Assembly (NCBI RefSeq): GCF_900101625.1
Contig: NZ_FMYZ01000011.1
Location: 1 to 64,000 of the forward strand
DNA length: 64,000 bases
DNA from: Cupriavidus sp. YR651
Lineage (GTDB): Bacteria; Pseudomonadota; Gammaproteobacteria; Burkholderiales; Burkholderiaceae
Direction of reading: 5' to 3'
The position numbers were made by a program, and so were the translations under genes. Below are positions 44,511 through 53,926 of the stretch, in pieces. The notes under the pieces were generated by a model. It was not told where the DNA came from. It saw nothing but the letters and a program-made list of their open reading frames with translations, and ran no database searches. The first letter of the stretch is position 1. Every line of letters begins with the position of its first letter.

Positions 44511-44526
44511 TGCAACCGATGTGCCA
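44511..44526 (-). promoter_or_regulatory. Sigma-54-type promoter for the Nit1C operon
   Basis: On the reverse strand TGGCAC-N5-TTGCA (TGGCACATCGGTTGCA), with the GG and GC dinucleotides at the correct spacing for RpoN. It points at nitB, whose start is about 88 bases downstream. RpoN control fits nitrogen starvation. An enhancer-binding activator would be required; none is encoded nearby. Confidence 0.65.
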
Positions 44527-44545
44527 CCAAGCTGGGTTGGCCATC

Positions 44546-44601
44546 CAATCAATGCGCAATCAACGAGGCGATAAGCACTTGGTCGCATCCTTGATCGCAT
44601 T
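44546..44601. promoter_or_regulatory. Direct repeats in the nitB/MocR divergent region
   Basis: CAATCAA occurs at 44546-44552 and 44557-44563, 11 bases (one helical turn) apart. A tandem 12-mer follows: CTTGGTCGCATC (44578-44589) and CTTGATCGCATT (44590-44601). MocR-type regulators usually bind direct repeats, so these are candidate sites for the divergent regulator. They lie upstream of the sigma-54-like promoter. Confidence 0.45.
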
Positions 44602-44821
44602 GCTTGAGTCTTCCACGCATCACAGCTCCCATCTTTGTCAATGAGCGGTCCGACGAATCGCATGCACCGCGATCACGCCATTGATTTGACGCGGAGGCAT
44701 CAGCATGGGGAAACTCGCCCCAATCCGGCTCATTCTCCCGCCCACCCGATGCGATCAATCTGGCATGGGAAATGCGTTCAAGATGAAGCATCTGTTGCAC
44801 TCAATTTGCATGGAGGAACCC

Positions 44822-46213
44822 ATGTCTGGCCTTACCGCCCACTGGGCCAAGCGCGTCGCTGAAAGCGCCAAGCCCGCCTACCTGACCATTCCTGACCTCA
44901 TAGAAGAGGCACTGGCAAATGGCCTGCTGCGGGCACGCGACCGATTGCCAGGCCTCCGGGACATGGCTGAAGCTTTAAAGCTGAACTATTCGACCGTGGC
45001 CCGCGCGTACGGTGAAGCTCGCAAGCGCGGCCTCATCGACGCCAAAGCCGGCGCTGGTACCTATGTGCGCGGACGCCCGCCATCCCTGCCATTGCGCGCC
45101 GGAACCAGCGCCGAGATGACGATGAACATGCCCCCCGAACCCCCGGGGCTTGGGGCACGTCTGCGCGAATCGGCGGCCGCGCTAGTTGGCGCTGCGGATC
45201 CATACATGCTGCTGCGCTACCAGGACTTTGGAGGTACCCCGGCTGACCGGGCGGCTGCCAACACCTGGCTGCGCAGACTGGTCCCGGCATCTTCCCCGGA
45301 TCGCCTCCTCATATGCCCTGGAATCCATAGCGCCCTGGTCGCACTTCTTTCGCAGGTGGCTCGCAGTGGACAAACCTTGTGTGTGGAAGACTTGGCTTAC
45401 CCCGGCATCAAGGCAATTGCGGCGCAACTCGGGCTTCACGTTCAACCTCTTCCTTGCGACGAAGAGGGGATGATCGGCGCTGCCTTCGAGAGCTTCTGCA
45501 AGGCGCAAAAGCCGGCTGCACTCTACTGCAATCCGACAATCCAGAATCCGAGCACGCGCACCATGTCACAGGCACGCCGGGAGATTCTTGCGGACGTGGC
45601 ATTGCGCTACAGTGTTCCGATCATCGAGGACGATGCATACGGTATGCTGCCCCGGCAGAGGCCGGAGTCCTTCTCAAGCTTGGCGCCGGAACTCACCTAC
45701 TACTTGACCGGCTTGTCGAAATGCTTCGGGGCTGGATTGCGGATTGCGTTTGTACTCGCGCCTACCGCACGTCAAGCGCAGCGCCTGGCCGGTACGCTAC
45801 GCGCGACCACCGTGATGGCTAGCCCATTCAACACGCTGCTCGCCTGCGCATGGCTAAAGAACGGTGTCGTCGACGATATGCTGGCTGCCGTGCGAGAAGA
45901 ATGCACTGCACGCCAGGCAATCGCTGCGCGCGTACTGGCCGGCCACGACTACTTCAGCGATCCGGACGGCTTTCATCTCTGGCTACCGCTCACCGAGGCA
46001 TGTGACTGGCGCCCCTCCGAACTAGCGCTTCACCTACGTTCTCGGGGAATTGGAGCCGTATCCAGTGCTGCTTTTTCCACGGATGGAAATCCGCCAAATG
46101 CCATTCGCCTCTGCCTCGGCGGTCCCTACGATCGCGAGGAAATTGACGAGTCCCTGCAGATCGTCGCTGACACCTTGGACGATCCTTATCATTTGCATTC
46201 AGCCATGCTGTAA
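44822..46213 (+). CDS. MocR-type (GntR-aminotransferase) transcriptional regulator
   Basis: A 463-residue fusion: an N-terminal winged helix (LPGLRDMAEALKLNYSTVAR, about 40-85) and a fold-I aminotransferase domain with the PLP lysine in YYLTGLSKCFGAGLRIAF and IIEDDAYGML. These proteins use PLP to sense amino compounds rather than catalyse. The ATG at 44822 is chosen for the GGAGG six bases before it. It is divergent from Nit1C, so it probably controls that operon, responding to an amino metabolite. A sigma-54 activator would still be needed if the nitB promoter is RpoN-type. Confidence 0.88.
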   Translation: MSGLTAHWAKRVAESAKPAYLTIPDLIEEALANGLLRARDRLPGLRDMAEALKLNYSTVARAYGEARKRGLIDAKAGAGTYVRGRPPSLPLRAGTSAEMTMNMPPEPPGLGARLRESAAALVGAADPYMLLRYQDFGGTPADRAAANTWLRRLVPASSPDRLLICPGIHSALVALLSQVARSGQTLCVEDLAYPGIKAIAAQLGLHVQPLPCDEEGMIGAAFESFCKAQKPAALYCNPTIQNPSTRTMSQARREILADVALRYSVPIIEDDAYGMLPRQRPESFSSLAPELTYYLTGLSKCFGAGLRIAFVLAPTARQAQRLAGTLRATTVMASPFNTLLACAWLKNGVVDDMLAAVREECTARQAIAARVLAGHDYFSDPDGFHLWLPLTEACDWRPSELALHLRSRGIGAVSSAAFSTDGNPPNAIRLCLGGPYDREEIDESLQIVADTLDDPYHLHSAML

Positions 46214-46917
46214 TAACAACGGACCATACCGGACCTCAATGTATTGACAATCCGTTTCGCAAACGGCTCTGGTGCCTCATATTTATTCGGGTGGGCAAGG
46301 TTCCCCCAAGAAGGGCTCGTGCAACGCTGTACTCAAATGTCCGAGTGACTCCGTCCCAGCCGACGTCTGCGTTTGGGGGACGCTGGTTAAGGGTCAGCGC
46401 ACGACGTGCCATCGGCCTTACCTTGCTGTCGAACGCGGTAGTGGCCTGGAATACGCAGTACATGCAGCACGCGCTCGATGGGGCCATCGGTGGGGAGGCC
46501 ATACGCGCCGCAGTTCGGCGCCGGATTGCCTCGACTCATCTGGAAGGCACTAACTTGCGCGCACCTTCGAGTTTCCGATCGCGCGTTACGCCCATCGGCT
46601 GTGGCCGGATGCCATAACGTCTCCGGATCGACCACCCCGGCCGCCTAGTGGCAATCAAAGCCAGGAGCCGGGCCCAGCCAACTGCGCTTGCCGGCCGCCC
46701 AGCTTTACCGACACGGCAAGTGCCGGCGGTTCAATCATCCCGAGCCAGCACTCAATCAAGCCGACGGGTCCATCCGCCCGCGGCCCGGCGTGGCGTCGGC
46801 CGGATGCGCCCCAGCTTGAAACGTGCCATGAAATTTGAGCGCCCCCTGCGCATCAACTAGCGAGTATCGGTCGGAACCGCCGGCCATCGGTGGTCAAGGA
46901 ATGTAGCGTCTTGCCCT
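46214..46917. other. Intergenic stretch with a transposase relic
   Basis: No intact gene between the MocR regulator and the ribbon-helix-helix gene. It holds the Tn3-like fragment listed separately; the rest (46620-46910) shows nothing recognisable. Confidence 0.4.
46400..46620 (+). pseudogene. Possible Tn3-family transposase C-terminal relic
   Basis: The frame reads RRAIGLTLLSNAVVAWNTQY and MQHALDGAIGGEAIRAAV, close to the SNAVVxWNTxYMxxxxD segment near the end of Tn3-type transposases. After a frameshift FEFPIARYAHRLWPDAI follows. Only about 60 residues are recognisable, so the family call is tentative. It separates the Nit1C and Ehr loci. Confidence 0.4.
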
Positions 46918-46965
46918 TTGGATTCGCATGATCATCATCTATGATGTGATTCATGTGATCATCAT
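46918..46965 (+). promoter_or_regulatory. Promoter with overlapping repeats before the first ribbon-helix-helix gene
   Basis: TTGGAT (46918-46923), 16-base spacer, TATGAT (46940-46945) form a good sigma-70 promoter, expected to start near 46952. TGATCATCAT occurs inside the spacer (46929-46938) and again at 46956-46965, just past the start site. Such repeats around a promoter are typical operators of ribbon-helix-helix autoregulators. Confidence 0.6.
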
Positions 46966-46985
46966 ATTGCCATCTTGGGGCTCCC

Positions 46986-47261
46986 ATGGAGCAAAAGACC
47001 GCCCGGCTTACGCTGCTCATCGACCCCAACAAGAAGGCTGCCTTCGAGCGCCTTTGCGCGCAGCAGGATCTGACGGCCTCGCAGGTGATACGGCGTCTTA
47101 TCCGCGACTACCTCGCCCAGCATGGCGTTCAATATGTTCCCAGCGGCGTGGACACGGACAATGCGGAAGCCATTGGCGACGAGACGCTACCGGCGGAGGC
47201 GCCGTCGCGGCGCGACTCAACACCTCCCGCTAAGCGGCGTGCAGTCCGGCGCGGAGCCTGA
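46986..47261 (+). CDS. Ribbon-helix-helix regulator, 91 aa
   Basis: The CopG-like fold is visible in TARLTLLIDPNKKAAFERLC (beta strand, then helix) and LTASQVIRRLIRDYLAQHGV. A disordered basic tail follows (SPAKRR-type, rich in Pro, Ser and Arg). Its stop is three bases before hyfB, so it leads the Ehr operon and probably represses it through the repeats at its promoter. A paralog at 54733 shares the first 45 residues closely. Confidence 0.82.
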   Translation: MEQKTARLTLLIDPNKKAAFERLCAQQDLTASQVIRRLIRDYLAQHGVQYVPSGVDTDNAEAIGDETLPAEAPSRRDSTPPAKRRAVRRGA

Positions 47262-47264
47262 TCC

Positions 47265-49286
47265 GTGAGCAGCGTGCCCCCTCTCACGCAATGGCTCCAT
47301 CTCGACTGGATGCTTGTTGTGGTTGGGGTCTGGCTGCTTGTCGGCGTGGCAGGCGTTCTGGCGCTGCATCGGTTTGCCCTGATATCCCGCGTGCTGTTCC
47401 CGATCGGCGGATTGCTAGGGCTGGCGCTGTTCGGTCTGGCGCTCCACGCCGTGTTCGGTACGCCTGAGATTGCTGTGCTGCCTATTGGCCTGCCAGCGCT
47501 GCCATTCCACGTCCGGCTCGACAGCCTGTCCGCCTACTTCCTGATGGTAATGGGGGGCGCGGCGGCCGGCATTTCGACGTTTGCGGCTGGTTACTTCCGC
47601 AAAGGGGAAGGCACGCCGCCGGGCCTGCTTTGCCTTGAGTACCATCTGTTCCTCGCCAGCATGGCCGGGGTGATCCTGGCGGACGACGCGTACTCTTTCA
47701 TGGTGATGTGGGAAACCATGGCGCTGTCGTCGTTCTTCCTGGTGACCGCCAACCACCGCATCGCCGAAGTGCGCGGCGCCGGCTATCTTTACATCACGAT
47801 GGCGCACATCGGGGCAATCGCGGTCCTGCTGTGCTTTGGCGTCCTGCAGGCCAACACTGGCGACTATACGTTTGCCGACATGCGGGCCCTGGTGCTGACG
47901 CCGTTCTGGGCCTCCGTCGGGTTTCTGCTTGCCCTGTTCGGATTCGGCGCAAAGGCTGGCATCCTGCCGTTGCACGTCTGGTTGCCGGAGGCGCATCCTG
48001 CGGCGCCATCGCCGGTATCCGCAATGATGAGCGGCGTCATGCTCAACACTGCGATCTACGGCCTGCTACGCGTGTCCTTTGACTTGTTGCAGATTCGTCT
48101 GTGGTGGTGGGGCGGATTGCTGCTGGCCATTGGCCTGGCCACCGCGCTGTTCGGCGTGGTCTTCGCTGCGGTACAGACCGACATGAAGCGGCTTCTGGCC
48201 TATTCGTCGATCGAGAACATGGGCCTGCTCCTTGTTGGCATGGGCCTGGCCCTGCTGTTTTCGGCCTACGGCATGAAGCAAATAGCTGCCCTGGCCCTGA
48301 CGGCCGCGCTCTACCATCTTGCCAGCCACGCCTTCTTCAAGAGCCTGCTCTTTCTGGGTACCGGGAGCGTGCTGCATGCGACAGCTGAGAGAAGCCTAGG
48401 TAAGCTGGGCGGATTGATTCGCTATATGCCATGGGTAGGCTGGCTTACGCTGCTTGGCGTGCTTGCCGGCGCGGGGCTGCCCCCGCTTGGCGGTTTCGTT
48501 TCGGAGTGGCTACTGCTGCAAAGCTTCCTGTTCACGCCTGGCCTCCCGGAGCCGATACTGACCATGCTGATCCCAGTGGTCGCGGCACTGATCGCGCTGG
48601 TGGCAGCCCTGGCCGGCTACACCATGGTCAAGTTCTTCGGCGTGATCTTCCTCGGCCAGCCGCGTGAGCCCAAACTGGCCTATGCGCAAGACGCCGGTAG
48701 CTGGGAGCGCGCGGGCATGCTGTGGCTGGCGCTGGGCTGCCTCGCGCTTGGCCTGCTGCCGACCCAATTCGTCCAACTGATCGATCCGGTGACGCAGCAA
48801 CTGGTAGCGAGCGGACTCGGCGCCCGGACTGCGGCCAGCGGCTGGCTGCTGGCGCCGAACGGCCTGGCTCAGGCCAGCTATGGGCCGGTTATTTTCCTGT
48901 TGGGCATTCTGGCCAGTTTTGCACTTGCCTACCTGCTGGTGCGTCGCTTCTACCATGGTCGGCTTCGCCGCAGCCCACCCTGGGCTTGCGGCTTCCCATG
49001 GGGCACCGCGCGCATGCAGGACACTGCCGAGGGCTTCGGTCAGCCGATCCGCCAGATCTTCGAGCCGTTTTTTTTGATGCACCGTGACCTGCCGACGCCA
49101 TTCGATGAACAGCCGCGCTACCGGGTCACTGTTATGGACCATTTCTGGCACTGGCTCTATGTCCCCGTGATCAATCTGACATCGTATCTGGCCCGGCTGG
49201 TTGGTCTGATGCAGCAGGGACGGATCTCAGCGTACCTGCTGTACAGCTTCCTGACCCTGGCCGCTACGCTGCTGGCCGTGATGTGA
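47265..49286 (+). CDS. hyfB: Hydrogenase-4-type membrane subunit B (Ehr complex)
   Basis: A 673-residue antiporter-like membrane protein with about 16 hydrophobic segments. Conserved proton-path parts include FMVMWETMALSSFFLVT (Glu in helix 5), GFGAKAGILPLHVWLPEAHP (Lys in helix 7) and FAAVQTDMKRLLAYSSIENM. The C-terminal extension carries CGFPWGTARMQDTAEGF, typical of HyfB/HycC. It starts at GTG three bases after the regulator gene. It should pump or exchange H+ or Na+ in a complex with HyfC, E, F, G-like and I. Confidence 0.9.
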   Translation: MSSVPPLTQWLHLDWMLVVVGVWLLVGVAGVLALHRFALISRVLFPIGGLLGLALFGLALHAVFGTPEIAVLPIGLPALPFHVRLDSLSAYFLMVMGGAAAGISTFAAGYFRKGEGTPPGLLCLEYHLFLASMAGVILADDAYSFMVMWETMALSSFFLVTANHRIAEVRGAGYLYITMAHIGAIAVLLCFGVLQANTGDYTFADMRALVLTPFWASVGFLLALFGFGAKAGILPLHVWLPEAHPAAPSPVSAMMSGVMLNTAIYGLLRVSFDLLQIRLWWWGGLLLAIGLATALFGVVFAAVQTDMKRLLAYSSIENMGLLLVGMGLALLFSAYGMKQIAALALTAALYHLASHAFFKSLLFLGTGSVLHATAERSLGKLGGLIRYMPWVGWLTLLGVLAGAGLPPLGGFVSEWLLLQSFLFTPGLPEPILTMLIPVVAALIALVAALAGYTMVKFFGVIFLGQPREPKLAYAQDAGSWERAGMLWLALGCLALGLLPTQFVQLIDPVTQQLVASGLGARTAASGWLLAPNGLAQASYGPVIFLLGILASFALAYLLVRRFYHGRLRRSPPWACGFPWGTARMQDTAEGFGQPIRQIFEPFFLMHRDLPTPFDEQPRYRVTVMDHFWHWLYVPVINLTSYLARLVGLMQQGRISAYLLYSFLTLAATLLAVM

Positions 49287-49296
49287 TGAGGATTGC

Positions 49297-50244
49297 ATGA
49301 ACCTGACCGGAACCCTGTCACAGCTACTCGAGATCATGATCTCGATCACGCTGGCACCGCTGCTGACCGGTTGGGTCAATCAGTGGCGTTCCTGGTTGCA
49401 GAATAAATCCGCGCCCAGCCTCTGGCAACCGTATCGGGTGCTGCATAAGCTGTTCAACAAGGAATCGGTGGTCGCCGACAATGCGTCGCCACTTTTCCGC
49501 GCCACGCCCTATGTGGTGTTCGGCTGCATGGCGCTCGCTTGCTCGATTATTCCTACTGTTTCCACCGACCTGCCACTGGCACCGGCCGCCGACGCGATCG
49601 CCTTGGTCGGCCTGTTCGCGCTGGCGCGGGTCTTCATCTCGCTGGCGGCGATGGATGTTGGCACCGCCTTTGGAACTCTGGGCGCGCGGCGCGAGATGCT
49701 GATCGGCTTCCTGGCGGAGCCGGCGCTGCTGATGGTGCTGTTCTCCGCCTCGCTGGTTTCCAAGTCGACCTCGCTCACCACCATTGTCGAGACGATTGCT
49801 CATCGCGACCTGGCCATCTACCCGGGACTGGCATTTGCAGGCGTTGCGTTCACCATGGTATCGCTGGCGGAGAACGCCCGCGTGCCAATCGACAATCCTG
49901 CCACCCACCTCGAGCTGACAATGATCCACGAGGCGCTGATCCTGGAATACTCGGGCCGGCATTTGGCACTCCTTGAGTGGGCGGCAAGCCTGAAGCTGTT
50001 TGCCTATTCCTGCATCGGCCTGGCGCTGTTCTTTCCGTGGGGAATCGCTGAAGCGCAAGCCCCTCTTGCCATGCTGTTGGCACTGCCCGCGCTGCTGCTC
50101 AAGCTCATTGTGGGTGGAATCCTGCTCGCGGTGCTGGAGACGGCGAGCGCCAAGATGCGCATCTTCCGCGTGCCGGAGTTCCTGGCCACAGCCTTTCTGC
50201 TGGCGGTGATTGGCATGCTGGTCCACCTGCTGCTGGCGCACTGA
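49297..50244 (+). CDS. hyfC: Hydrogenase-4-type membrane subunit C (complex I ND1 homolog)
   Basis: A 315-residue protein with eight hydrophobic segments, related to NuoH and HycD. Typical pieces: NQWRSWLQNKSAPSLWQPYR, LARVFISLAAMDVGTAFGTL, ARVPIDNPATHLELTMIHEA and YSGRHLALLEWAASLKLFAY. The acidic residues in NPATHLELTMIHEA line the quinone/coupling cavity in complex I relatives. It links the soluble HyfG/HyfI module to the antiporter arm. Nine-base gap after hyfB. Confidence 0.92.
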   Translation: MNLTGTLSQLLEIMISITLAPLLTGWVNQWRSWLQNKSAPSLWQPYRVLHKLFNKESVVADNASPLFRATPYVVFGCMALACSIIPTVSTDLPLAPAADAIALVGLFALARVFISLAAMDVGTAFGTLGARREMLIGFLAEPALLMVLFSASLVSKSTSLTTIVETIAHRDLAIYPGLAFAGVAFTMVSLAENARVPIDNPATHLELTMIHEALILEYSGRHLALLEWAASLKLFAYSCIGLALFFPWGIAEAQAPLAMLLALPALLLKLIVGGILLAVLETASAKMRIFRVPEFLATAFLLAVIGMLVHLLLAH

Positions 50245-50255
50245 GGAACAGAACA

Positions 50256-50915
50256 ATGACTGCGCTCCTCACCCAGTTCGTCAACCTGCTCGGCGCGGTG
50301 CTGCTGATCCTCGCCTTCGCCATGATCTCGCAGCGACGGATACCGTCGCTGATCAACTTGTTTGCGCTCCAGGGCGCAACCCTGACATTGGCCACCGCCG
50401 TCGTTGGCTACGTGACGGGTCAACCGCACCTTTACGTGTCAGCCGGACTGACCCTGATACTCAAGGTGTTGCTCATCCCCTATCTGCTGCACCGCGCTAT
50501 CGATCGTCTCCAGATCCGCCGGGACGTCGAGACGCTGATCAACATTCCCACCACCATGCTGATCGGCATCCTGGTGGTGATCTTCGCCTTCAATCTCACC
50601 ATGCCGATCTCGCGGCTGTCGTTGAAGCTGGCCAGTGGCACGCTGGGCATTGCGCTGGCTTGTGTGCTGTTGTCCTTCCTGATGATGATCACGCGCTCCA
50701 AGGCGGTGCCGCAGGTCATCGGCTTCCTGGCGATGGAGAACGGCCTCTTCTTTGCGGCCACCGCCGCGACATACGGCATGCCGATGGTGGTCGAGCTGGG
50801 CATCGCGCTGGATGTGCTAATTGGCGTGCTGATCCTGGGCGTGTTCATGTTCCAAATCCGTGAGCAGTTCGACAGCCTGGACATCCGCCACCTTGAGAAG
50901 CTGAAGGAGGATTGA
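50256..50915 (+). CDS. hyfE: Hydrogenase-4-type membrane subunit E
   Basis: A 219-residue membrane protein with about seven helices (LLGAVLLILAFAMISQRRIP; LQGATLTLATAVVGYVTGQP). It combines a NuoK-like part with an extra region and is found in Hyf and Ehr complexes but not in HycD-type formate hydrogenlyase. The end ILGVFMFQIREQFDSLDIRH fits HyfE. One base separates it from hyfF. Confidence 0.9.
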   Translation: MTALLTQFVNLLGAVLLILAFAMISQRRIPSLINLFALQGATLTLATAVVGYVTGQPHLYVSAGLTLILKVLLIPYLLHRAIDRLQIRRDVETLINIPTTMLIGILVVIFAFNLTMPISRLSLKLASGTLGIALACVLLSFLMMITRSKAVPQVIGFLAMENGLFFAATAATYGMPMVVELGIALDVLIGVLILGVFMFQIREQFDSLDIRHLEKLKED

Positions 50916-50916
50916 G

Positions 50917-52371
50917 TTGATTGCGCTGGCCCTGCTGCTTGCAATTCCACTCGCTGGCGGGCTGGTGCTGGCGCTGACGGGACATCGCGAACGCGCACGG
51001 GACATCAATGTCGCCTTCAGCCTGGGCACATTCGTCGCCGCCTGCGTGCTTACGGCGCAGATCGTCGCCAATGGTCCCATGCTGGCATGGGACAGCGAGT
51101 TCTACATCGATCCGCTGAACGTCTTTCTCGTTGCGCTGACTGCGTTCGTGGGCCTGACGACCGCAATCTTCTCGCGGCCATACATGCGCGTGGAGCACGA
51201 TCACGGCAAGATGACCCCGCCGCGGCTGCGCCTGTACCACAGCATGTATCAGCTATTCACCTTCACAATGCTGCTGGCGCTGACGACCAACAATCTGGGC
51301 ATCGTTTGGGTCGCGATGGAGGCCGCCACACTAACCACCGTGCTTCTGGTCAGCGTCTACCGCACCGCCGCCAGCCTCGAGGCGGCATGGAAGTACTTCA
51401 TCCTGTGTGGGGTGGGGATTGCCCAGGCGCTGTTTGGCACGGTACTGCTCTACATGGCGGCCGAGAAGGTCATCGGTCCGGAGGGTGGCGCGTTACTGTG
51501 GACTAATCTGGACGCGGTCAAGCGCCAGCTAGATCCCAACATCATCACGCTGGCGTTCGCCTTCCTGTTTATCGGCTATGGCACCAAGGTCGGCCTGGTC
51601 CCGCTGCACAACTGGCTGCCTGACGCCCACGCTGAGGGTCCGACTCCGGTGTCTGCCGTGCTCTCCGGCCTGCTGCTCAATGTGGCGCTCTATGCCGTGC
51701 TGCGCTGCAAGGTGCTGACCGATGGGGCACTCGGCAACCATCTTACTGGCCGCCTGATGATGGGGTTCGGCCTGGTATCGGTGGTGGCGGCGGTCTTCTT
51801 CCTGATCCGGCAGCGCGACATCAAGCGCATGTTTGCGTATTCATCCATCGAGCACATGGGCATGATGACCTTCGCCTTTGGCATGGGCGGACCGATCGCG
51901 AGCTATGCGGGCCTGCTGCACATGACGGTGCATTCGCTGGTCAAGTCGGCGATCTTCTTCGCCGTCGGCCACGCCGCACAGAAGGCGGGCACGCAAGTCA
52001 TGGACGACATCCGCGGACTGATCCGTGTCAGCCCCACGGTGGGCTGGGGCCTGATGCTGGGGGCGCTCGCCATCCTGGGCATGCCGCCTTTCGGGGTCTT
52101 CGCCAGCGAGTTCCTGATCGTCACGACCGCCATGCGCGAGCAGCCGTGGGCCACCCCCTTCCTGCTGATGGCACTCGGGTTGGCGTTCGCCGCGGTGTTC
52201 AGCCGCGTGCAACCGATGGTCTTCGGCGACACCACGCTCAAGCCGCTGGCGCATCCGCCAGCGCTGGTTCCGGTGTTCACGCACCTCGCTTTGGGACTGA
52301 TGCTGGGCCTCTATATTCCGCCCTATCTCAACACCTGGTACCGCCAGGCTGCCGCAATGCTTGGGAGCTGA
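50917..52371 (+). CDS. hyfF: Hydrogenase-4-type membrane subunit F (antiporter-like)
   Basis: A 484-residue NuoM/N-like protein starting at TTG. Marks of the proton path: GIVWVAMEAATLTTVLLVSV (Glu), GYGTKVGLVPLHNWLPDAHA (Lys) and FLIRQRDIKRMFAYSSIEHM (Lys). About 14 membrane helices. With HyfB it gives the complex two antiporter-type subunits; HyfD is absent from this operon. Confidence 0.9.
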   Translation: MIALALLLAIPLAGGLVLALTGHRERARDINVAFSLGTFVAACVLTAQIVANGPMLAWDSEFYIDPLNVFLVALTAFVGLTTAIFSRPYMRVEHDHGKMTPPRLRLYHSMYQLFTFTMLLALTTNNLGIVWVAMEAATLTTVLLVSVYRTAASLEAAWKYFILCGVGIAQALFGTVLLYMAAEKVIGPEGGALLWTNLDAVKRQLDPNIITLAFAFLFIGYGTKVGLVPLHNWLPDAHAEGPTPVSAVLSGLLLNVALYAVLRCKVLTDGALGNHLTGRLMMGFGLVSVVAAVFFLIRQRDIKRMFAYSSIEHMGMMTFAFGMGGPIASYAGLLHMTVHSLVKSAIFFAVGHAAQKAGTQVMDDIRGLIRVSPTVGWGLMLGALAILGMPPFGVFASEFLIVTTAMREQPWATPFLLMALGLAFAAVFSRVQPMVFGDTTLKPLAHPPALVPVFTHLALGLMLGLYIPPYLNTWYRQAAAMLGS

Positions 52372-52375
52372 ACCG

Positions 52376-53926
52376 ATGACACCATCAGATTTCAGCCTTG
52401 ATCTGAAGCCGCTGCCTGCGCCGCTGCCGGTCTGGCATGGCCAGGTCGGGCAAGACGGCTGGTCCGCTACGGCCCGAGCGGTAGCAGACGCTGGCGGGCG
52501 CCTCGTTGCGCTGTGGGGCATCGACCGAAGTGCCATCGGCGGGACGTTGGCGGCATGCGTAACGTACGCCACGCTGCAGGGACTGGTATGGCTCGAACTA
52601 CGGCTTGATGGCGTCGCGCTTGCTGTACCGGATCTGACCAGCTTATTCCCATGTGCAGGCCGAATGCAGCGAGCCATGACCGACCTGGTGGGTGTCGCCG
52701 TGCAGGGCAGCCGCGATACCCGGCCCTGGCTGGACCACGGCCTGTGGCCGCCCGGGGCGCGGCCGCTGCAAAGCGGAGCGCAGGCGGGTGTGGCCACGGC
52801 CGGCAAACTGCCCGCCAACTATCCTTTCGTACGGGTGGAGGGCGACGGGGTGCATGAGATCGCGGTCGGCCCGGTGCATGCCGGCATCATCGAGCCCGGC
52901 CACTTCCGCTTTTCCGTGGTCGGCGAAAAGGTACTGCGGCTGGAAGAACACCTGGGCTACACGCACAAGGGCATCGAGCGGCGTTTTACCGAACTGCCGC
53001 CGCTCGAGGGCTATCGGCTGGCCGGCCGGGTCTCGGGCGACTCCACCGTGGCCTATGCCTGGGCGTATTGCATGGCGCTGGAGTCTGCCTGGGGCTGTGC
53101 GCTCCCGCTGCGGGCAAACTGGCTGCGTGCCCTGATGCTCGAGCGTGAGCGCGTGGCCAATCACCTGGGTGACCTGGGAGCTCTGGGCAACGACGCGGGA
53201 CTGGCCTTTGGCCTGGCGCAATTCTCGCGCCTGCGCGAAGACTGGCAGCGGCTGTCAGGAGAGGCTTTCGGCCACCGGCTGATGATGGACGCCGTGGTAC
53301 CGGGCGGCGTTGCGCGGGACTTGACCCCAGCGATGCGTGATCGCCTGCGGCAGCAGTGCGACAGCATCGAGCGGGAAGTCCGCGTGCTGCGCGCCGTGTA
53401 CGACGAACATGCGGGCCTGCAGGACCGTTTTCTTGGGGCGGGTTGCGTCACGCCACAGCTTGCCGCCCAGCTTGGGCTTACCGGGCTGGCCGGGCGCGCC
53501 AGCGGCCGCGCCGCAGACCTGCGCTGCGACCATGCGTGGCTGCCCTACGATAGCCTCGCAGTGAAAATGGCGATGCAGCGCGGCGGCGATGTCGCCGCCC
53601 GCGTGGCGGTGCGATTCGATGAGGTGCTGGAGTCGCTGCGACTGATCCGTGCCATTTGTGCAGGCTTGCCGGACGGCCCTATTCGAAGCATGCCGCAAGC
53701 GCGAGCCGGCGCCGCCATCGGGGCGGGATGGGTGGAGGGCTGGCGTGGCGAAGTCCTCGTCGCGCTTGAACTGGTCGATGACGGCAGACTCCTTCGCTGC
53801 CATTGCCACGACCCATCGTGGCAGAACTGGCCGGTGCTCGAGCATGCCATCATCGGCAACATCGTGCCGGACTTTCCGCTGATCAATAAATCCTTCAACC
53901 TCAGCTATTCGGGGCACGATCTCTGA
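52376..53926 (+). CDS. Hydrogenase large-subunit homolog without Ni-Fe cysteines (Ehr HyfG-like)
   Basis: A 516-residue protein fusing a NuoC-like N-terminal domain (to about 145) to a NuoD/HyfG-like domain (GVHEIAVGPVHAGIIEPGHF, LGYTHKGIERRFTELPPLEG). The place where hydrogenases have RxCGxC reads RVSGDS (218-223), and the C-terminal DPCxxC is replaced by FNLSYSGHD. All four metal-binding cysteines are missing, so it cannot carry a Ni-Fe centre. This is the mark of energy-converting-hydrogenase-related (Ehr) complexes; electron donor and acceptor are unknown. The start is set by tga-accg-ATG right after hyfF. Confidence 0.88.
   Translation: MTPSDFSLDLKPLPAPLPVWHGQVGQDGWSATARAVADAGGRLVALWGIDRSAIGGTLAACVTYATLQGLVWLELRLDGVALAVPDLTSLFPCAGRMQRAMTDLVGVAVQGSRDTRPWLDHGLWPPGARPLQSGAQAGVATAGKLPANYPFVRVEGDGVHEIAVGPVHAGIIEPGHFRFSVVGEKVLRLEEHLGYTHKGIERRFTELPPLEGYRLAGRVSGDSTVAYAWAYCMALESAWGCALPLRANWLRALMLERERVANHLGDLGALGNDAGLAFGLAQFSRLREDWQRLSGEAFGHRLMMDAVVPGGVARDLTPAMRDRLRQQCDSIEREVRVLRAVYDEHAGLQDRFLGAGCVTPQLAAQLGLTGLAGRASGRAADLRCDHAWLPYDSLAVKMAMQRGGDVAARVAVRFDEVLESLRLIRAICAGLPDGPIRSMPQARAGAAIGAGWVEGWRGEVLVALELVDDGRLLRCHCHDPSWQNWPVLEHAIIGNIVPDFPLINKSFNLSYSGHDL

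Noticed and set aside
52376..53926. Calling the operon a true formate- or quinone-linked [NiFe] hydrogenase
   Set aside because: All four Ni-Fe-binding cysteines are replaced and no maturation genes are present.
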